Shown here: piece after piece, positions 28,039 through 36,038 of the stretch
Numbering within the stretch: the first letter of the stretch is position 1
Layout of the letters: every line of letters begins with the position of its first letter
Source of the DNA: Bacillota bacterium
GTDB lineage: Bacteria; Bacillota; Clostridia; Christensenellales; Aristaeellaceae
Direction: 5' to 3'
NCBI GenBank assembly: GCA_023411395.1
Contig: JAEYOV010000071.1
Coordinates: forward strand, 1 to 64,000
Length of the DNA: 64,000 nt
The notes under the pieces: generated by a model
The model's database searches: none
Told to the model about the DNA's origin: nothing
What the model saw: only the letters and a program-made list of their open reading frames with translations
Made by a program: the position numbers and the translations under genes

Positions 28039-28800
28039 TCAATATCCCAGCCCTTTCACGTAATCGTAGCTCCGTTTCAGGCACGCAAAGGGGCTGTCGC
28101 CATAGCAGTTGTCCTGCTCCACCAGGATGTGCTTCGTTTTACCCAGCTTTTTCAGAAGCACCAGAATTTTTGCAAAATCGATGTTGCCTTCGCCAACGGC
28201 GGCCATCCGTTGCTCGAAGCCCTTCACCGCCATGTCCTTCAAGTGCACGCAGGGGATGCGGTCTTGCAGCTTTTCGATCCAGGCGCAGATGTCCGCCCCG
28301 GCGGCCTGCACCCAGTAGGTGTCCAGTGTGACGCCCATCAAGCCCTCCGGCATGGAATCGAGCAGCACATCCATCATCGTCCGTCCGGTGGATAGCCGTT
28401 CCCACTCGAAGTTGTGGTTATGGTACATTAAAAGCTTGCCTGCTTCGCATATCTTTTTTGCCGGGACAGAGAAATCAGCCGCGAACCGGCCGATCCAATC
28501 CTCATTGCGGTAGCGGTCGGGCATGGAGCCGATCCCGATATAATCGCAGCCCAGTACGTCATGCTCTCGTATCACCGCGTCCGCATCCGAAAGGATTCTT
28601 TCGGGGTTGGTGTGGGTCAGGACGATGGTCAGGCCGTTTTCATCGCAAATGCTTTTTATTGTTTTCGGGTCAATGGGGCCTACCGCGGAGAGCTGCACGG
28701 AGGTATACCCGATGGCGGCAATCTTCTTCATGGCAATGCGGAAATCGCGTTCCGTCTGGGTGAATGCGCGGATTGTATAGCTTTGGGCGCCAAGCAGCAT
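28039..28800 (-). CDS. Sugar phosphate isomerase/epimerase (AP_endonuc_2 TIM barrel)
   Basis: 253 residues, a xylose-isomerase-like TIM barrel. Metal-binding and catalytic positions are visible as MYHNHNFEWE (about 120), VTLDTYWVQAAG (about 168), VHLKDMA (about 195) and ILVEQDN (about 235). These follow the family's Glu/Asp/His/Glu pattern, and HNH..E is also typical of hydroxypyruvate-isomerase and inosose-dehydratase relatives. It is the first gene of the operon with the oxidoreductase at 26874 and is divergent from the AraC regulator gene across a 132-nt control region. Confidence 0.88.
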   Translation of the reverse strand: MLLGAQSYTIRAFTQTERDFRIAMKKIAAIGYTSVQLSAVGPIDPKTIKSICDENGLTIVLTHTNPERILSDADAVIREHDVLGCDYIGIGSMPDRYRNEDWIGRFAADFSVPAKKICEAGKLLMYHNHNFEWERLSTGRTMMDVLLDSMPEGLMGVTLDTYWVQAAGADICAWIEKLQDRIPCVHLKDMAVKGFEQRMAAVGEGNIDFAKILVLLKKLGKTKHILVEQDNCYGDSPFACLKRSYDYVKGLGY

Positions 28801-28848
28801 ATTTCATTCTCCCGTTCCTGTGATGATAAGAGTCTACGCCGTTTATCG

Positions 28849-28864
28849 TGCAATGTACATTGCA
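28849..28864. promoter_or_regulatory. 16-bp palindrome in the araC-type control region
   Basis: TGCAATGTACATTGCA is a perfect 16-bp palindrome midway between the divergent isomerase and AraC genes. Its left arm overlaps a possible -35 (TTGCAC) for the isomerase operon. A related half-site TTGCATTACGCA follows at 28881. A binding site for the AraC protein or a catabolite regulator is inferred. Confidence 0.5.
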
Positions 28865-28880
28865 TTTTTCATTGTTTATA

Positions 28881-28909
28881 TTGCATTACGCACCATTCCG
28901 GGGTAGAAT
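28881..28909 (+). promoter_or_regulatory. Promoter of the AraC regulator gene
   Basis: TTGCAT and TAGAAT separated by exactly 17 bp, upstream of GTG 28933. The -35 overlaps a half-site similar to the nearby palindrome, which suggests autoregulation. Confidence 0.6.
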
Positions 28910-28932
28910 GAAGACACCGATCAGGAAGGGAC

Positions 28933-29715
28933 GTGCTTTCATACATGATGCAGCAGTTTTTTCTGGACCACATCAACGCTACCCACAACGTATCGTATGA
29001 TGTGTCGGTATCATACAAATTGCATTGCCATCCCGTGTACGAAATCTACTATTTTATCAGCGGTTCCGTTGATTACCTGGTGAACGGCGTACTGTTTGAG
29101 CCCAAGCCCAACAGCGTTCTTTTGATGTCTCCCGGCACGTTTCACGAGTGCCGCGTGAAGACAGCCGATAAATACGAGCGTTTTACATTGCATTTTGACG
29201 CCGGTCTTGTCCCAGAAAAGATCAGAATGCAATTGCTGCGCCCTTTTCATTCGCCCACCATTTATCTGGAGGAAGTACACTCCGTTCTTTACGAACTGTC
29301 TGCCTTGCAAGCCTGCTATGCCTATCCCGACGATCTTTCCGGCCCGGCTGTCAACGCGCGCCTTACGGCCATGCTGTCGCAGATTCTGAACATCTACAAT
29401 GCGGTCAGGCCGCAGGACGAAAACGCCCTGGAGATGACGCTGCCGCAAAAAATCATCGCCCACATCAATACCAATTTTTCGCAAAGGATCACACTGGATA
29501 TGCTATCCCAGCAGTTTTTCATGAGCAAGAATCAAATCAACCGCGTTTTCACAAAGGCCACCGGCCGGTCGGTGATGGAGTATGTGCGGCAAAAGCGCAT
29601 CGCGTATGCCGAGCATCTGCGTTCCGTAGGCATGCCGGCGGCGGAGGCCGCCTACAAGGCGGGCTTTGACAATTATTCCACCTATTACAGGCTGAAGCAA
29701 AAAATGAAGGATTGA
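28933..29715 (+). CDS. AraC family transcriptional regulator
   Basis: 260 residues. The N-terminal cupin-like sensor domain (about 1-130) has the HCHPVYEIYYFISGSVDYLVNG pattern of AraC-type sugar sensors. The C-terminal 100 residues hold two helix-turn-helix motifs (ITLDMLSQQFFMSKNQINRVF and AAEAAYKAGFDNYSTYYR). GTG 28933 is used because AGGA lies 6 nt upstream; in-frame ATGs at 28945 and 28948 are alternatives. Divergent orientation makes it the likely activator of the isomerase-oxidoreductase-ABC locus. Confidence 0.88.
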   Translation: MLSYMMQQFFLDHINATHNVSYDVSVSYKLHCHPVYEIYYFISGSVDYLVNGVLFEPKPNSVLLMSPGTFHECRVKTADKYERFTLHFDAGLVPEKIRMQLLRPFHSPTIYLEEVHSVLYELSALQACYAYPDDLSGPAVNARLTAMLSQILNIYNAVRPQDENALEMTLPQKIIAHINTNFSQRITLDMLSQQFFMSKNQINRVFTKATGRSVMEYVRQKRIAYAEHLRSVGMPAAEAAYKAGFDNYSTYYRLKQKMKD

Positions 29716-29737
29716 TTTTGTCCAAGGAGGAAACAAC

Positions 29738-30127
29738 ATGCAAAGCAATCAGGCAACGTCCAAAAACATCGATGAATACATCAGCCAATTCCCCGATGGG
29801 ATCCAGACAGTCATGCAGGCCATACGCAAAACCATCCGGGAAGCGGCGCCCGAGGCGTCGGAAAAAATAAGCTGGGGGATGGCCACGTTTGTATATCACG
29901 GGAACCTGGTGCATTTCGCGGGCAACAAAAACCACCTGGGCTTTTACCCGGGCGCCAGCGGCGTGGAGCATTTTGCGGGGGAGCTTGTGGAGTACAAGAC
30001 TTCCAAGGGGGCCATCCAGTTCCCGTACGATAAGCCGCTGCCCCATGAGCTGATTGGGAGGATTGTCAGGTTCCGCGCGGCGGAAAACGAATTATGGGCG
30101 GCGGAAAAGAAGAAAGCAAAAAAGTAG
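29738..30127 (+). CDS. YdhG/DUF1801 family (iron-chaperone-like) protein
   Basis: 129 residues, AAGGAGG upstream of ATG 29738. It shows the DUF1801 order: IDEYISQFP, QTVMQAIRKTIREAAPEASEKISWGMATF, HFAGNKNHLGFYPGASGVEHF, GAIQFPYDKPLP and a Lys-rich end. B. subtilis YdhG/Fra of this family has been described as frataxin-like, but that role is not shown by sequence here. It is 22 nt after the AraC gene, so read-through is possible. Confidence 0.82.
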   Translation: MQSNQATSKNIDEYISQFPDGIQTVMQAIRKTIREAAPEASEKISWGMATFVYHGNLVHFAGNKNHLGFYPGASGVEHFAGELVEYKTSKGAIQFPYDKPLPHELIGRIVRFRAAENELWAAEKKKAKK

Positions 30128-30216
30128 ATCAATTTCGATAGGCACAAAGGCCTGCAAAAGGTTCAACAGGCCTGCCGGTATATCACTCCTGCACCGGTTT
30201 GTAAATGGGAGGAAAC

Positions 30217-30249
30217 AAAAACCCCCATCCGTTCAGGACAGGGGTTTTC
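30217..30249. terminator. Bidirectional terminator
   Basis: AAACCCC and GGGGTTT arms with an inner TCC/GGA pair and T or A runs on both sides, between the convergent 3' ends of the DUF1801 and SRPBCC genes. Confidence 0.65.
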
Positions 30250-30265
30250 TGCTTCGCTATAGATG

Positions 30266-30691
30266 TCAGCCACGTTGTTCGGCGTAGCTTTTGAAGTTGT
30301 CTAAAATGGCTTGCCAACCGCTTCGCTGCTGTTCAGGGGAATAGACGTTCTCGGCGTCGAAGGTTTCCACGATTTTCGTTTTGTTCCCCTGGCTAAAAAA
30401 GAGGGTTTTGATTTTTCTGCCGTCGCCCATCACAAACGATATGGCCTTATGCGGCTGTACTTCATCATACACGCCTGAAAAATCAAAGCCCTGGCTTCCA
30501 TCCCTGGCTTCCATTCTGAACAGGAATTTTCCGCCTGCCCTCAGATCGTTTTGGGCATACGGCGAATGCCAGTCCTCCGACGCGTGGTTCCAGTTTACGA
30601 CATGCTTCGGGTCCGTCCAGTACTCCCATACTTTATCCACCGGGGCATTGACGGTGGCCTCTACCGTAAGCTCTATTAATCCGGCATGCAT
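30266..30691 (-). CDS. SRPBCC/AHSA1 domain protein
   Basis: 141 residues. Opens with LTVEATVNAPVDKVWEYWTDPKHVVNWN, the diagnostic first strand and helix of the activator-of-Hsp90 homologue (AHSA1) fold, and ends with the amphipathic QRSGWQAILDNFKSYAE helix. AAAGGTG precedes ATG 30691. These proteins bind hydrophobic ligands in a cavity; the ligand here is unknown. The next gene on this strand, glsB-like, is upstream by 21 nt, so the two probably form a two-gene operon. Confidence 0.85.
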   Translation of the reverse strand: MHAGLIELTVEATVNAPVDKVWEYWTDPKHVVNWNHASEDWHSPYAQNDLRAGGKFLFRMEARDGSQGFDFSGVYDEVQPHKAISFVMGDGRKIKTLFFSQGNKTKIVETFDAENVYSPEQQRSGWQAILDNFKSYAEQRG

Positions 30692-30712
30692 AGGCTCACC
30701 TTTCTTTTGACA

Positions 30713-30961
30713 TTATTTTCTGATGGCATTGACAATGGACAGCAATATCACAGAGCCGGCCACCGCCACGATGAGGCTCCACAGATTGAGTCCGGTGACG
30801 CCGCGGCCGCCCAGGAGATTGAATACAAACCCTCCGACAGAGGAACCGATAATACCAACGACGATGTTGGCAACAAGACCCATCCGGCGGTTATTGCCGG
30901 TGAACATGCTGGCAATCCAGCCGGCCAAAGCGCCAAGAACAAGCCAACCGATAAGGCCCAT
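30713..30961 (-). CDS. GlsB/YeaQ/YmgE family stress membrane protein
   Basis: 82 residues from ATG 30961 (GAGGTG upstream, 7-nt spacing), not the frame start at 30970. It consists of three hydrophobic helices joined by Gly-rich turns: LIGWLVLGALAGWIASM, LVANIVVGIIGSSVGGFVF and LIVAVAGSVILLSIV, with NNRRMG after helix 1. This is the standard transglycosylase-associated protein architecture. The family is general-stress related, and its molecular function is not established. Confidence 0.88.
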   Translation of the reverse strand: MGLIGWLVLGALAGWIASMFTGNNRRMGLVANIVVGIIGSSVGGFVFNLLGGRGVTGLNLWSLIVAVAGSVILLSIVNAIRK

Positions 30962-31051
30962 GACACACACCTCATTTCCCGGGTTGGAATGGGAAAAGGA
31001 ATTACATGATATATATACCAGGTTTGTTCATACGCTAAACATGGAAAAGGT

Positions 31052-32359
31052 TCAATATACCCCGCCTTCGGGAAAGCTCCCTTTTCCCTTTAGGTGGCAG
31101 TCAAAAAACGCAAGACAGACGTTATTGATTGTTTGCAGGCAGTATTCCGTATCGACCGTTGCCTGAAACCCGTTTATCAAACGCGTCAATACCGGGCTGG
31201 TAAGCGCAAGGTCCGTCAGCGTCAGGTGCCCGGCCCCCCGGATGTACACAAAGGGCGCGTCCGCGGGGTCCTTTGCAAGGAAGCGTACATTCTGGGCATA
31301 CTGGGGCCAATCGCCAAGCATGGGCCACGCGCTGTCGGAATAAATTTGCAGCACGGGCATGGAATAGGCGTCGGACCGGAACACAAACTCTCCGTTTTCA
31401 ACGCCTGTAATATCGCACAGGAAAGGCGATTCCAGCGCGATCACCGCGCCCACATCCTCCCGTATGCGGCCGATGCCAAGGGCTGCCGAACCGCCCAGGG
31501 AGTGGCCCATCACGCCGATTTTGGAAGCGTCCACAAGGCCGTATACGGTGCCGGCCTCACCGCTTTCTGATTGCGATATGATTTGATCCATCACAAACTG
31601 TATGTCGTCCGTGCGCAGCTTCATCCACTTTTGATAGTATTCGTAGCTTTGCTGCCTGTCTTTTTTTGCGTTCTCCTTTTGAAATTCCCGCATATTGTCC
31701 AAATCGATGTACGCGGTGCGCCCGTCGTCAAACGTGGTGTACAGGCTGTGGTATGTATGGTCGATGGCACACACCGCATACCCGCTGCTTGCCAAATGAT
31801 GATACAGCGACAGGTTGCTTGTTCTTATGCTCATCCCCCCGTGGGAAAAAATGATCAGCGGATACTTGCCGTCCGGGTTTTGGGGATACCAGAATTCCAC
31901 ATTCAGGCGCCTGTTTTCAGCCGCATTGGCGAAAGCCTCCGTACGGTTTGCATCCGTAAACGTATAAACCGACGAGGCGACATGATACGGACCCGTGGGC
32001 GGGATGATGCCGTGCTCCGGAAACAGGACCGCCGGCAGGGCGGCAAGGAAGAACAGCGCAATCCCGCCGATGGATGCAAGAACGGCACGCTGCGCGCTGT
32101 AAGGCTTCCGCTCTTCCTTTTTCCGTATCAATTGGACCGCCCCTGTCACGGCCTGCAGGGTAAGCAGGGCGGCCAGGGCATAGTAGCGGAAGCTCCAGGT
32201 CATACCGGGCAGGAAGAACAGCAGCCCGAAGGCCGCAAGCATACCGATACGGACAACGCCTTTGGCGTTTGTCTGGCTTGATTTTGTATACAGGCGGAAA
32301 ATCATTAAGGCGGTTTCCACGGCTGCAGCCGCCAGGAACAGAGTATAACCCATTGTCAT
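31052..32359 (-). CDS. Alpha/beta hydrolase with N-terminal membrane helices (PAF acetylhydrolase-like)
   Basis: 435 residues from ATG 32359, which follows AAGGAG by 6 nt; the ATG at 32377 precedes that site. The first 110 residues contain three or four membrane helices (YTLFLAAAAVETALMIF, IGMLAAFGLLFFLPG, LLTLQAVTGAVQL, ASIGGIALFFLAALPAVLF). The outer domain has NVEFWYPQNPDGKYPLIIFSHGG, nucleophile elbow GHSLGGSAALG (Ser about 286), an acid region IALESPF and GAGHLTLTDLA for the catalytic His. PAF-AH-type esterase activity is the nearest match; substrate unknown. Confidence 0.85.
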   Translation of the reverse strand: MTMGYTLFLAAAAVETALMIFRLYTKSSQTNAKGVVRIGMLAAFGLLFFLPGMTWSFRYYALAALLTLQAVTGAVQLIRKKEERKPYSAQRAVLASIGGIALFFLAALPAVLFPEHGIIPPTGPYHVASSVYTFTDANRTEAFANAAENRRLNVEFWYPQNPDGKYPLIIFSHGGMSIRTSNLSLYHHLASSGYAVCAIDHTYHSLYTTFDDGRTAYIDLDNMREFQKENAKKDRQQSYEYYQKWMKLRTDDIQFVMDQIISQSESGEAGTVYGLVDASKIGVMGHSLGGSAALGIGRIREDVGAVIALESPFLCDITGVENGEFVFRSDAYSMPVLQIYSDSAWPMLGDWPQYAQNVRFLAKDPADAPFVYIRGAGHLTLTDLALTSPVLTRLINGFQATVDTEYCLQTINNVCLAFFDCHLKGKGSFPEGGVY

Positions 32360-32522
32360 GCGTTGCTCCTTTGCCATTTTATTGCCAGAAACATCATACT
32401 ACGAAAATAGAAAATAGCAAACAGCGAACCTGCGGCAGGATAAAGGCCTGCAGCCCTGTGACGCATGGGCTAGGCATTTTCGCGGGCCCATCATATTCCG
32501 GCCGGCAATCCCTGGGCTTTGG

Positions 32523-32573
32523 TTGACATCATAAAACTGACAATCTATAATATGATATAGAGTTGTCAGTTTT
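32523..32573 (+). promoter_or_regulatory. Consensus promoter inside a long operator palindrome (KamA-like gene)
   Basis: TTGACA at 32523-32528 and TATAAT at 32546-32551 are exact SigA consensus with 17-bp spacing. Perfect 11-bp inverted arms AAAACTGACAA (32533-32543) and TTGTCAGTTTT (32563-32573) flank the -10, and CTATA/TATAG extends the symmetry inward. A bound repressor would block polymerase. No regulator gene is adjacent. Confidence 0.8.
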
Positions 32574-32611
32574 GACGCAATCAGTTTCGATGGCCGGAAA
32601 GGAGAATCACC

Positions 32612-33688
32612 ATGCCCTATACCAGCGCCGAAGACCTGAAGGAAGCCATGGGCCTGAGCGACGCCGGTGTCGACAGGATGAACAGGGTCCTGGATCAATT
32701 TCCCATGCTGATCAGCGACTACTATTTTTCGCTGATCGATTTTGATGATCCCAACGATCCGATTCTGAAAATGGCCGTGCCATCCGTGGATGAAATGAAT
32801 ATGGACGGGAGCTTTGATACCAGCGGGGAGTCATCCAACACCCTGATCCCCGGCTTGCAGCACAAGTACCGCGAGACAGCCATCATCCTGTCCACCAGCA
32901 AGTGCGCCATGTACTGCCGCCATTGCTTCAGGAAGCGGCTGGTGGGGCTGAGCGACGATGAGATCGCCTCGCACCTGGATGAGATATTCGCCTATATCGC
33001 TGCCCACCGGGAAATTTCCAACGTGCTTGTTTCCGGCGGCGACGCTTTCATGAACAGCAACGGGACCATCGAAAAGCACCTCAATGCCCTCACGGCCATC
33101 GGTCATCTGGACCTGATCCGCCTGGCCACCCGCACGCCCGTCACCCTGCCGGAGCGCATTACGGAGGACCGGGGGCTGACAAACCTGCTTGCCCGCTTTG
33201 GCCAAAGAAAGAAGCTGTACGTGGTGACGCAGTTCAATCATCCAAGGGAGATCACTTTGCAATCAACGGCCGCAGTCCGTGCCCTTCAACAGGCGGGCTG
33301 CGTGGTCAGGAACCAGACGGTTCTTTTAAAGGGTGTCAATGATGACGCCTCAATCCTTTCCGATCTTTTCAGAGGTCTGACCCGCATTGGCTGCCAGCCC
33401 TACTACGTGTTCCAGTGCCGCCCCGTCAAGGGCGTTAAGAACCAGTTCCAGGTGCCTCTGTGGCAGGGGATCAGCATTGTGGAATCGGCCAAAGCCCGTC
33501 AAAACGGCCTGGGGAAATCCTTCAAATACTGCCTGTCCCACCCTGAGGGAAAGCTGGAAATATTGGGCCTGATGCCAAACGGCGATATGCTGCTGAAATA
33601 CCACGAGGCGAAGGACGCCTCAAAATGCGGGAAGATGCTCTCCCTGCCTTTGGGTCCGGACGACTGCTGGCTGCCGGAAACGCTTTGA
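32612..33688 (+). CDS. KamA (lysine 2,3-aminomutase-like) family radical SAM protein
   Basis: 358 residues. The [4Fe-4S]/SAM motif is CAMYCRHCFRKR at about 98-109 (C-x3-C-x2-C), preceded by ILSTSK. VLVSGGDAF, RLATRTPVTLPERI and VVTQFNHPREIT are KamA-family signatures. HPEGKLEILG near 315 is the likely PLP-lysine region, though it is not the classical PGGGGK. Family members move amino groups on amino acids (LAM, EF-P beta-lysylation EpmB, glutamate 2,3-aminomutase). The protein is shorter than clostridial LAM and has no beta-lysine or epmA gene beside it. It has its own strong, operator-bound promoter. GGAAAGGAGA precedes ATG 32612. Confidence 0.88.
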   Translation: MPYTSAEDLKEAMGLSDAGVDRMNRVLDQFPMLISDYYFSLIDFDDPNDPILKMAVPSVDEMNMDGSFDTSGESSNTLIPGLQHKYRETAIILSTSKCAMYCRHCFRKRLVGLSDDEIASHLDEIFAYIAAHREISNVLVSGGDAFMNSNGTIEKHLNALTAIGHLDLIRLATRTPVTLPERITEDRGLTNLLARFGQRKKLYVVTQFNHPREITLQSTAAVRALQQAGCVVRNQTVLLKGVNDDASILSDLFRGLTRIGCQPYYVFQCRPVKGVKNQFQVPLWQGISIVESAKARQNGLGKSFKYCLSHPEGKLEILGLMPNGDMLLKYHEAKDASKCGKMLSLPLGPDDCWLPETL

Positions 33689-33698
33689 TACCGGCTGG

Positions 33699-34607
33699 CT
33701 ACAGCAGCACCATCTCCGCCTGAAACGCGACGACGGCGTTTCCCGAAACCTTGACCTGTACGGGTTCGTCCTTTTCAATCTTCACTTGGACGCCCACCGT
33801 TCCCGCCCTTCCGATGGCCTCCCCCTGCCGGGCAAGGAATTGAAACATTTCTCCGTTATGCCTTACCAGCCTGTGATGCACCAGGTAAGCCCCCAAGGGG
33901 CCGTTGGCGTTGCCTGTCACCGGGTCTTCGTTGATGCCGATAGCCGGGGCAAACATGCGGCCTTTGATGAGTACGCCGCTGTCCCCCGTATCCGGGGTGA
34001 ACACATAATACCCGTTGCATGAAATGGCTTCGCTCAGCCTCATCAGCGCGCCGTAATCCGGTTTCAACTGATCCAGCGTCACGTTATCCTTGATGCAAAT
34101 CATCACCTTGCCATGGCCGGTGGATACGGCCTGAACGGGGTACTTTTCCATAAGGTCCGCTTCGGTGATCCCCAAAGCCGATAAAAGGGCCTTTTTGTTT
34201 TCCCCGCCAATGATTTCGCCGAAGGTAATCTTCCCCTGGGTCATGACAATTTTCAGGTCGCAGCCATCCCGCACGATGTCCACTGGCAGTATCCCCGCGC
34301 CGGTCTTTTGCATGACCCGCGCACCGCCAAGCCCCGTTTCCAGCGCCCGCACATAATGCGCGGCAATGGTGGCGTGGCCGCAGATGGGCACCTCCCTTGT
34401 GGGCGTGAAAAAGCGAACGTGTACGTCGTAGCTTTCGTCCTTGGAAGAAAAGATAAACGCCGTTTCGGAGTTGTTCAGCTCTCTGGCGATTTTCTGCATT
34501 TCGCTCTCCGTAAGGCCGTCGGCGTTCGGGATGACGCCGGCGGGATTGCCCCTAAATTTCTCCTTTGTAAAGGCATCCACCTGGTACAGGCGGTACGTTC
34601 TTGCCAT
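33699..34607 (-). CDS. PhzF family isomerase/epimerase
   Basis: 302 residues. It has the duplicated PhzF fold: YQVDAFTKEKFRGNPAGVI at the start, the catalytic Glu in NNSETAFIF at about 47, PICGHATIAAHYV, and in the second half DPVTGNANGPLGAYLVHH. Family members include PhzF (phenazine synthesis) and diaminopimelate-epimerase-like isomerases. No phenazine genes are present, so a primary-metabolic isomerase is more likely. AAGGAG precedes ATG 34607. It is convergent with the KamA-like gene, 10 nt apart. Confidence 0.9.
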   Translation of the reverse strand: MARTYRLYQVDAFTKEKFRGNPAGVIPNADGLTESEMQKIARELNNSETAFIFSSKDESYDVHVRFFTPTREVPICGHATIAAHYVRALETGLGGARVMQKTGAGILPVDIVRDGCDLKIVMTQGKITFGEIIGGENKKALLSALGITEADLMEKYPVQAVSTGHGKVMICIKDNVTLDQLKPDYGALMRLSEAISCNGYYVFTPDTGDSGVLIKGRMFAPAIGINEDPVTGNANGPLGAYLVHHRLVRHNGEMFQFLARQGEAIGRAGTVGVQVKIEKDEPVQVKVSGNAVVAFQAEMVLL

Positions 34608-34639
34608 GGCTTGCTCCTTCTTTCGAGTGTGATACTGCC

Positions 34640-34668
34640 ATTATATGGTTTTCCCCATAGGAACACAA
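34640..34668 (-). promoter_or_regulatory. Promoter of the PhzF-family gene
   Basis: On the minus strand TTGTGT (34668-34663) and TATAAT (34645-34640) are 17 bp apart, about 33 nt before ATG 34607. Confidence 0.65.
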
Positions 34669-34927
34669 GCGCGTTTTCCGCGCTGCCAACAGGACAGTGC
34701 AGGGCTGTCCCGGTATATTGTCCGGTACTTTCTGTGTCTTGTTGAATCACATATGATGTGTTAGCTATAGCAGACAATGCTCATGTATACACCTTCTGAA
34801 CCGATTCTCCCTGCCAAATTCTGCGTGCCTAAAACCGGCGTCACAGCGCAGAATAACCACCATCAAAAGTTGAAGGAAGCATGCCATTGGGTGTGCTGTC
34901 CTTTATGGCGGGGAGGTCAATTTCATT
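34669..34927. other. Intergenic region before the small 74-residue gene
   Basis: About 320 bp separate the starts of the PhzF and 74-residue genes. Besides the minus-strand promoter, a short inverted repeat CACATatgATGTG (about 34748-34760) lies behind TTGTTG. It could be a + strand control site. No further gene is supported. Confidence 0.35.
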
Positions 34928-35152
34928 ATGACCAGGGAGCGGTTCAAGGAAATACGGATGGCCGCGCTGGAAAGCCTGAAGGCGGATGTGGAATCATACC
35001 GGCGGAATCCGCTGCTGAAGCCGGTTTTGCGGGACGAGCTGGAAAGAAGGTATCAGGCCATATTGCAAAAGCAGGCTGAATGGGAGCGCGGCGGATTTTG
35101 GTCAGAGGAAAATGAGAAGAAGTTCATTGAGGTTTATAAAAGGCTGAATTGA
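34928..35152 (+). CDS. Small charged helical protein
   Basis: 74 residues. GGGAGGT lies 10 nt before ATG 34928. The sequence is almost entirely charged amphipathic helix (RERFKEIRMAALESLKADV, RDELERRYQAILQKQAEWER) with no cysteine or membrane segment. It was not recognised as a known family. It stands alone between the divergent PhzF gene and the convergent YmaF gene, with a 12-bp hairpin (35209-35242) downstream. Confidence 0.6.
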   Translation: MTRERFKEIRMAALESLKADVESYRRNPLLKPVLRDELERRYQAILQKQAEWERGGFWSEENEKKFIEVYKRLN

Positions 35153-35208
35153 ATGTTGAAAGAAGGGGAAGGCATTCGCCGTTCCCTGAGTTGCTTCATG
35201 CGTTCACA

Positions 35209-35242
35209 CCCTATGGAGCGGCGCGAGAGACGCTCCATAGGG
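35209..35242 (+). terminator. Strong hairpin between convergent genes
   Basis: A perfect 12-bp stem (CCCTATGGAGCG and complement) with a 10-nt loop, 57 nt after the 74-residue gene and inside the 3' flank of ymaF. No T-tract follows, so its role as a terminator is tentative. Confidence 0.45.
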
Positions 35243-35272
35243 AAGGCAATGCTAAAAATCCAGGCATTTTCC

Positions 35273-35716
35273 TCATTCAAAAAAACCGTCCAGGGAAGTG
35301 GCGATTCTGTATCTGTGCCAATGGCCGTCATCGACCGTTGTGGTACCTTCCAGGAAATGAACGTGCCCGTCGCCTACCCTGACGGCTCCGCCGGTCTTGC
35401 CCCAGCCTTCATGAAAAAATTTGCCATAGAAATCCGTCTTGAAGATCACTTCATGGTAGTGATTGTTTTTGCCAACGAGCTTTGGCTCGCTTGTGATGGC
35501 TAAAATGCGTTGCTGGTGGGAATCCTTGCCGTGCTCCGCAACCCCAGTCAGAGCATACACCTCATGAACATGGAGTGGGTTGACCGGGTTTGTGCTGCAG
35601 TGCTTTCCCTTTGACCTTTGGCAGTCATTGTTATCGTTCTCCGCATCGGAAATGGTTGACTCATTGTTCTGTGATACCAATTCGGCGCTGGTGCCATCGC
35701 TTATGCCGTTAACCAT
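35273..35716 (-). CDS. ymaF: YmaF family protein
   Basis: 147 residues from ATG 35716 (AAGGAG, 9-nt spacing); the frame extends to 35764 without a better site. It carries the His-rich YmaF pattern: LHVHEVYALTGVAEHGKDSHQQRILAITSE, NNHYHEVIFKTDFYGKFFHE and VGDGHVHFLEGTTTVDDGHWHRYRIAT. The first 45 residues are polar and disordered. The repeated His-x-His and Gly-His positions suggest a metal or polyanion binding fold, but the family's function is unknown. A strong inverted repeat lies in the upstream control region. Confidence 0.85.
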   Translation of the reverse strand: MVNGISDGTSAELVSQNNESTISDAENDNNDCQRSKGKHCSTNPVNPLHVHEVYALTGVAEHGKDSHQQRILAITSEPKLVGKNNHYHEVIFKTDFYGKFFHEGWGKTGGAVRVGDGHVHFLEGTTTVDDGHWHRYRIATSLDGFFE

Positions 35717-36038
35717 ACAAATGCGCTCCTTTGTTGCTGATGTGTTTTCCCGGCGTATATTCAATCATTTCATGAATGAACGGTGATGATGATTTTTCGC
35801 GCCCATTATGTAAATATTCGGCAAATGAACAAAACGTTACTGATTTAACGCGCTCCCATGGAACGTTTTGTTTTCCGGCAGGCATAAGGGAGCGGCGAAT
35901 GCCGCTCCCCGAATTGTTTATTTGATTATGCCCATTGATTACTGGGCGGCGCAAAGGAGGCTGCCTTTGCCGGTTCCCCCTCTTCAGGGGAACCGCTAAC
36001 AGCCTATGCGGGGGAAACGGCGCCGGTTCCAAATCGCA
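35717..36038. other. Control region of ymaF and repeat remnants
   Basis: About 320 bp with no gene. It holds the ymaF promoter and inverted repeat (annotated separately), a 9-bp hairpin GGGAGCGGC/GCCGCTCCC at 35888-35909, and a GGTTCCCCCTCTTCAGGGGAACC hairpin near 35970-35993 related in style to the repeats at 23090 and 63571. Confidence 0.45.
35828..35872 (-). promoter_or_regulatory. Inverted repeat and promoter upstream of ymaF
   Basis: AACAAAACGTT (35828-35838) and AACGTTTTGTT (35862-35872) form a perfect 11-bp inverted repeat with a 23-bp spacer. On the minus strand the proximal arm overlaps TTGTTC, a -35-like hexamer followed 16 bp later by CATAAT. This fits an operator for a dimeric or tetrameric repressor. 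Confidence 0.55.
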
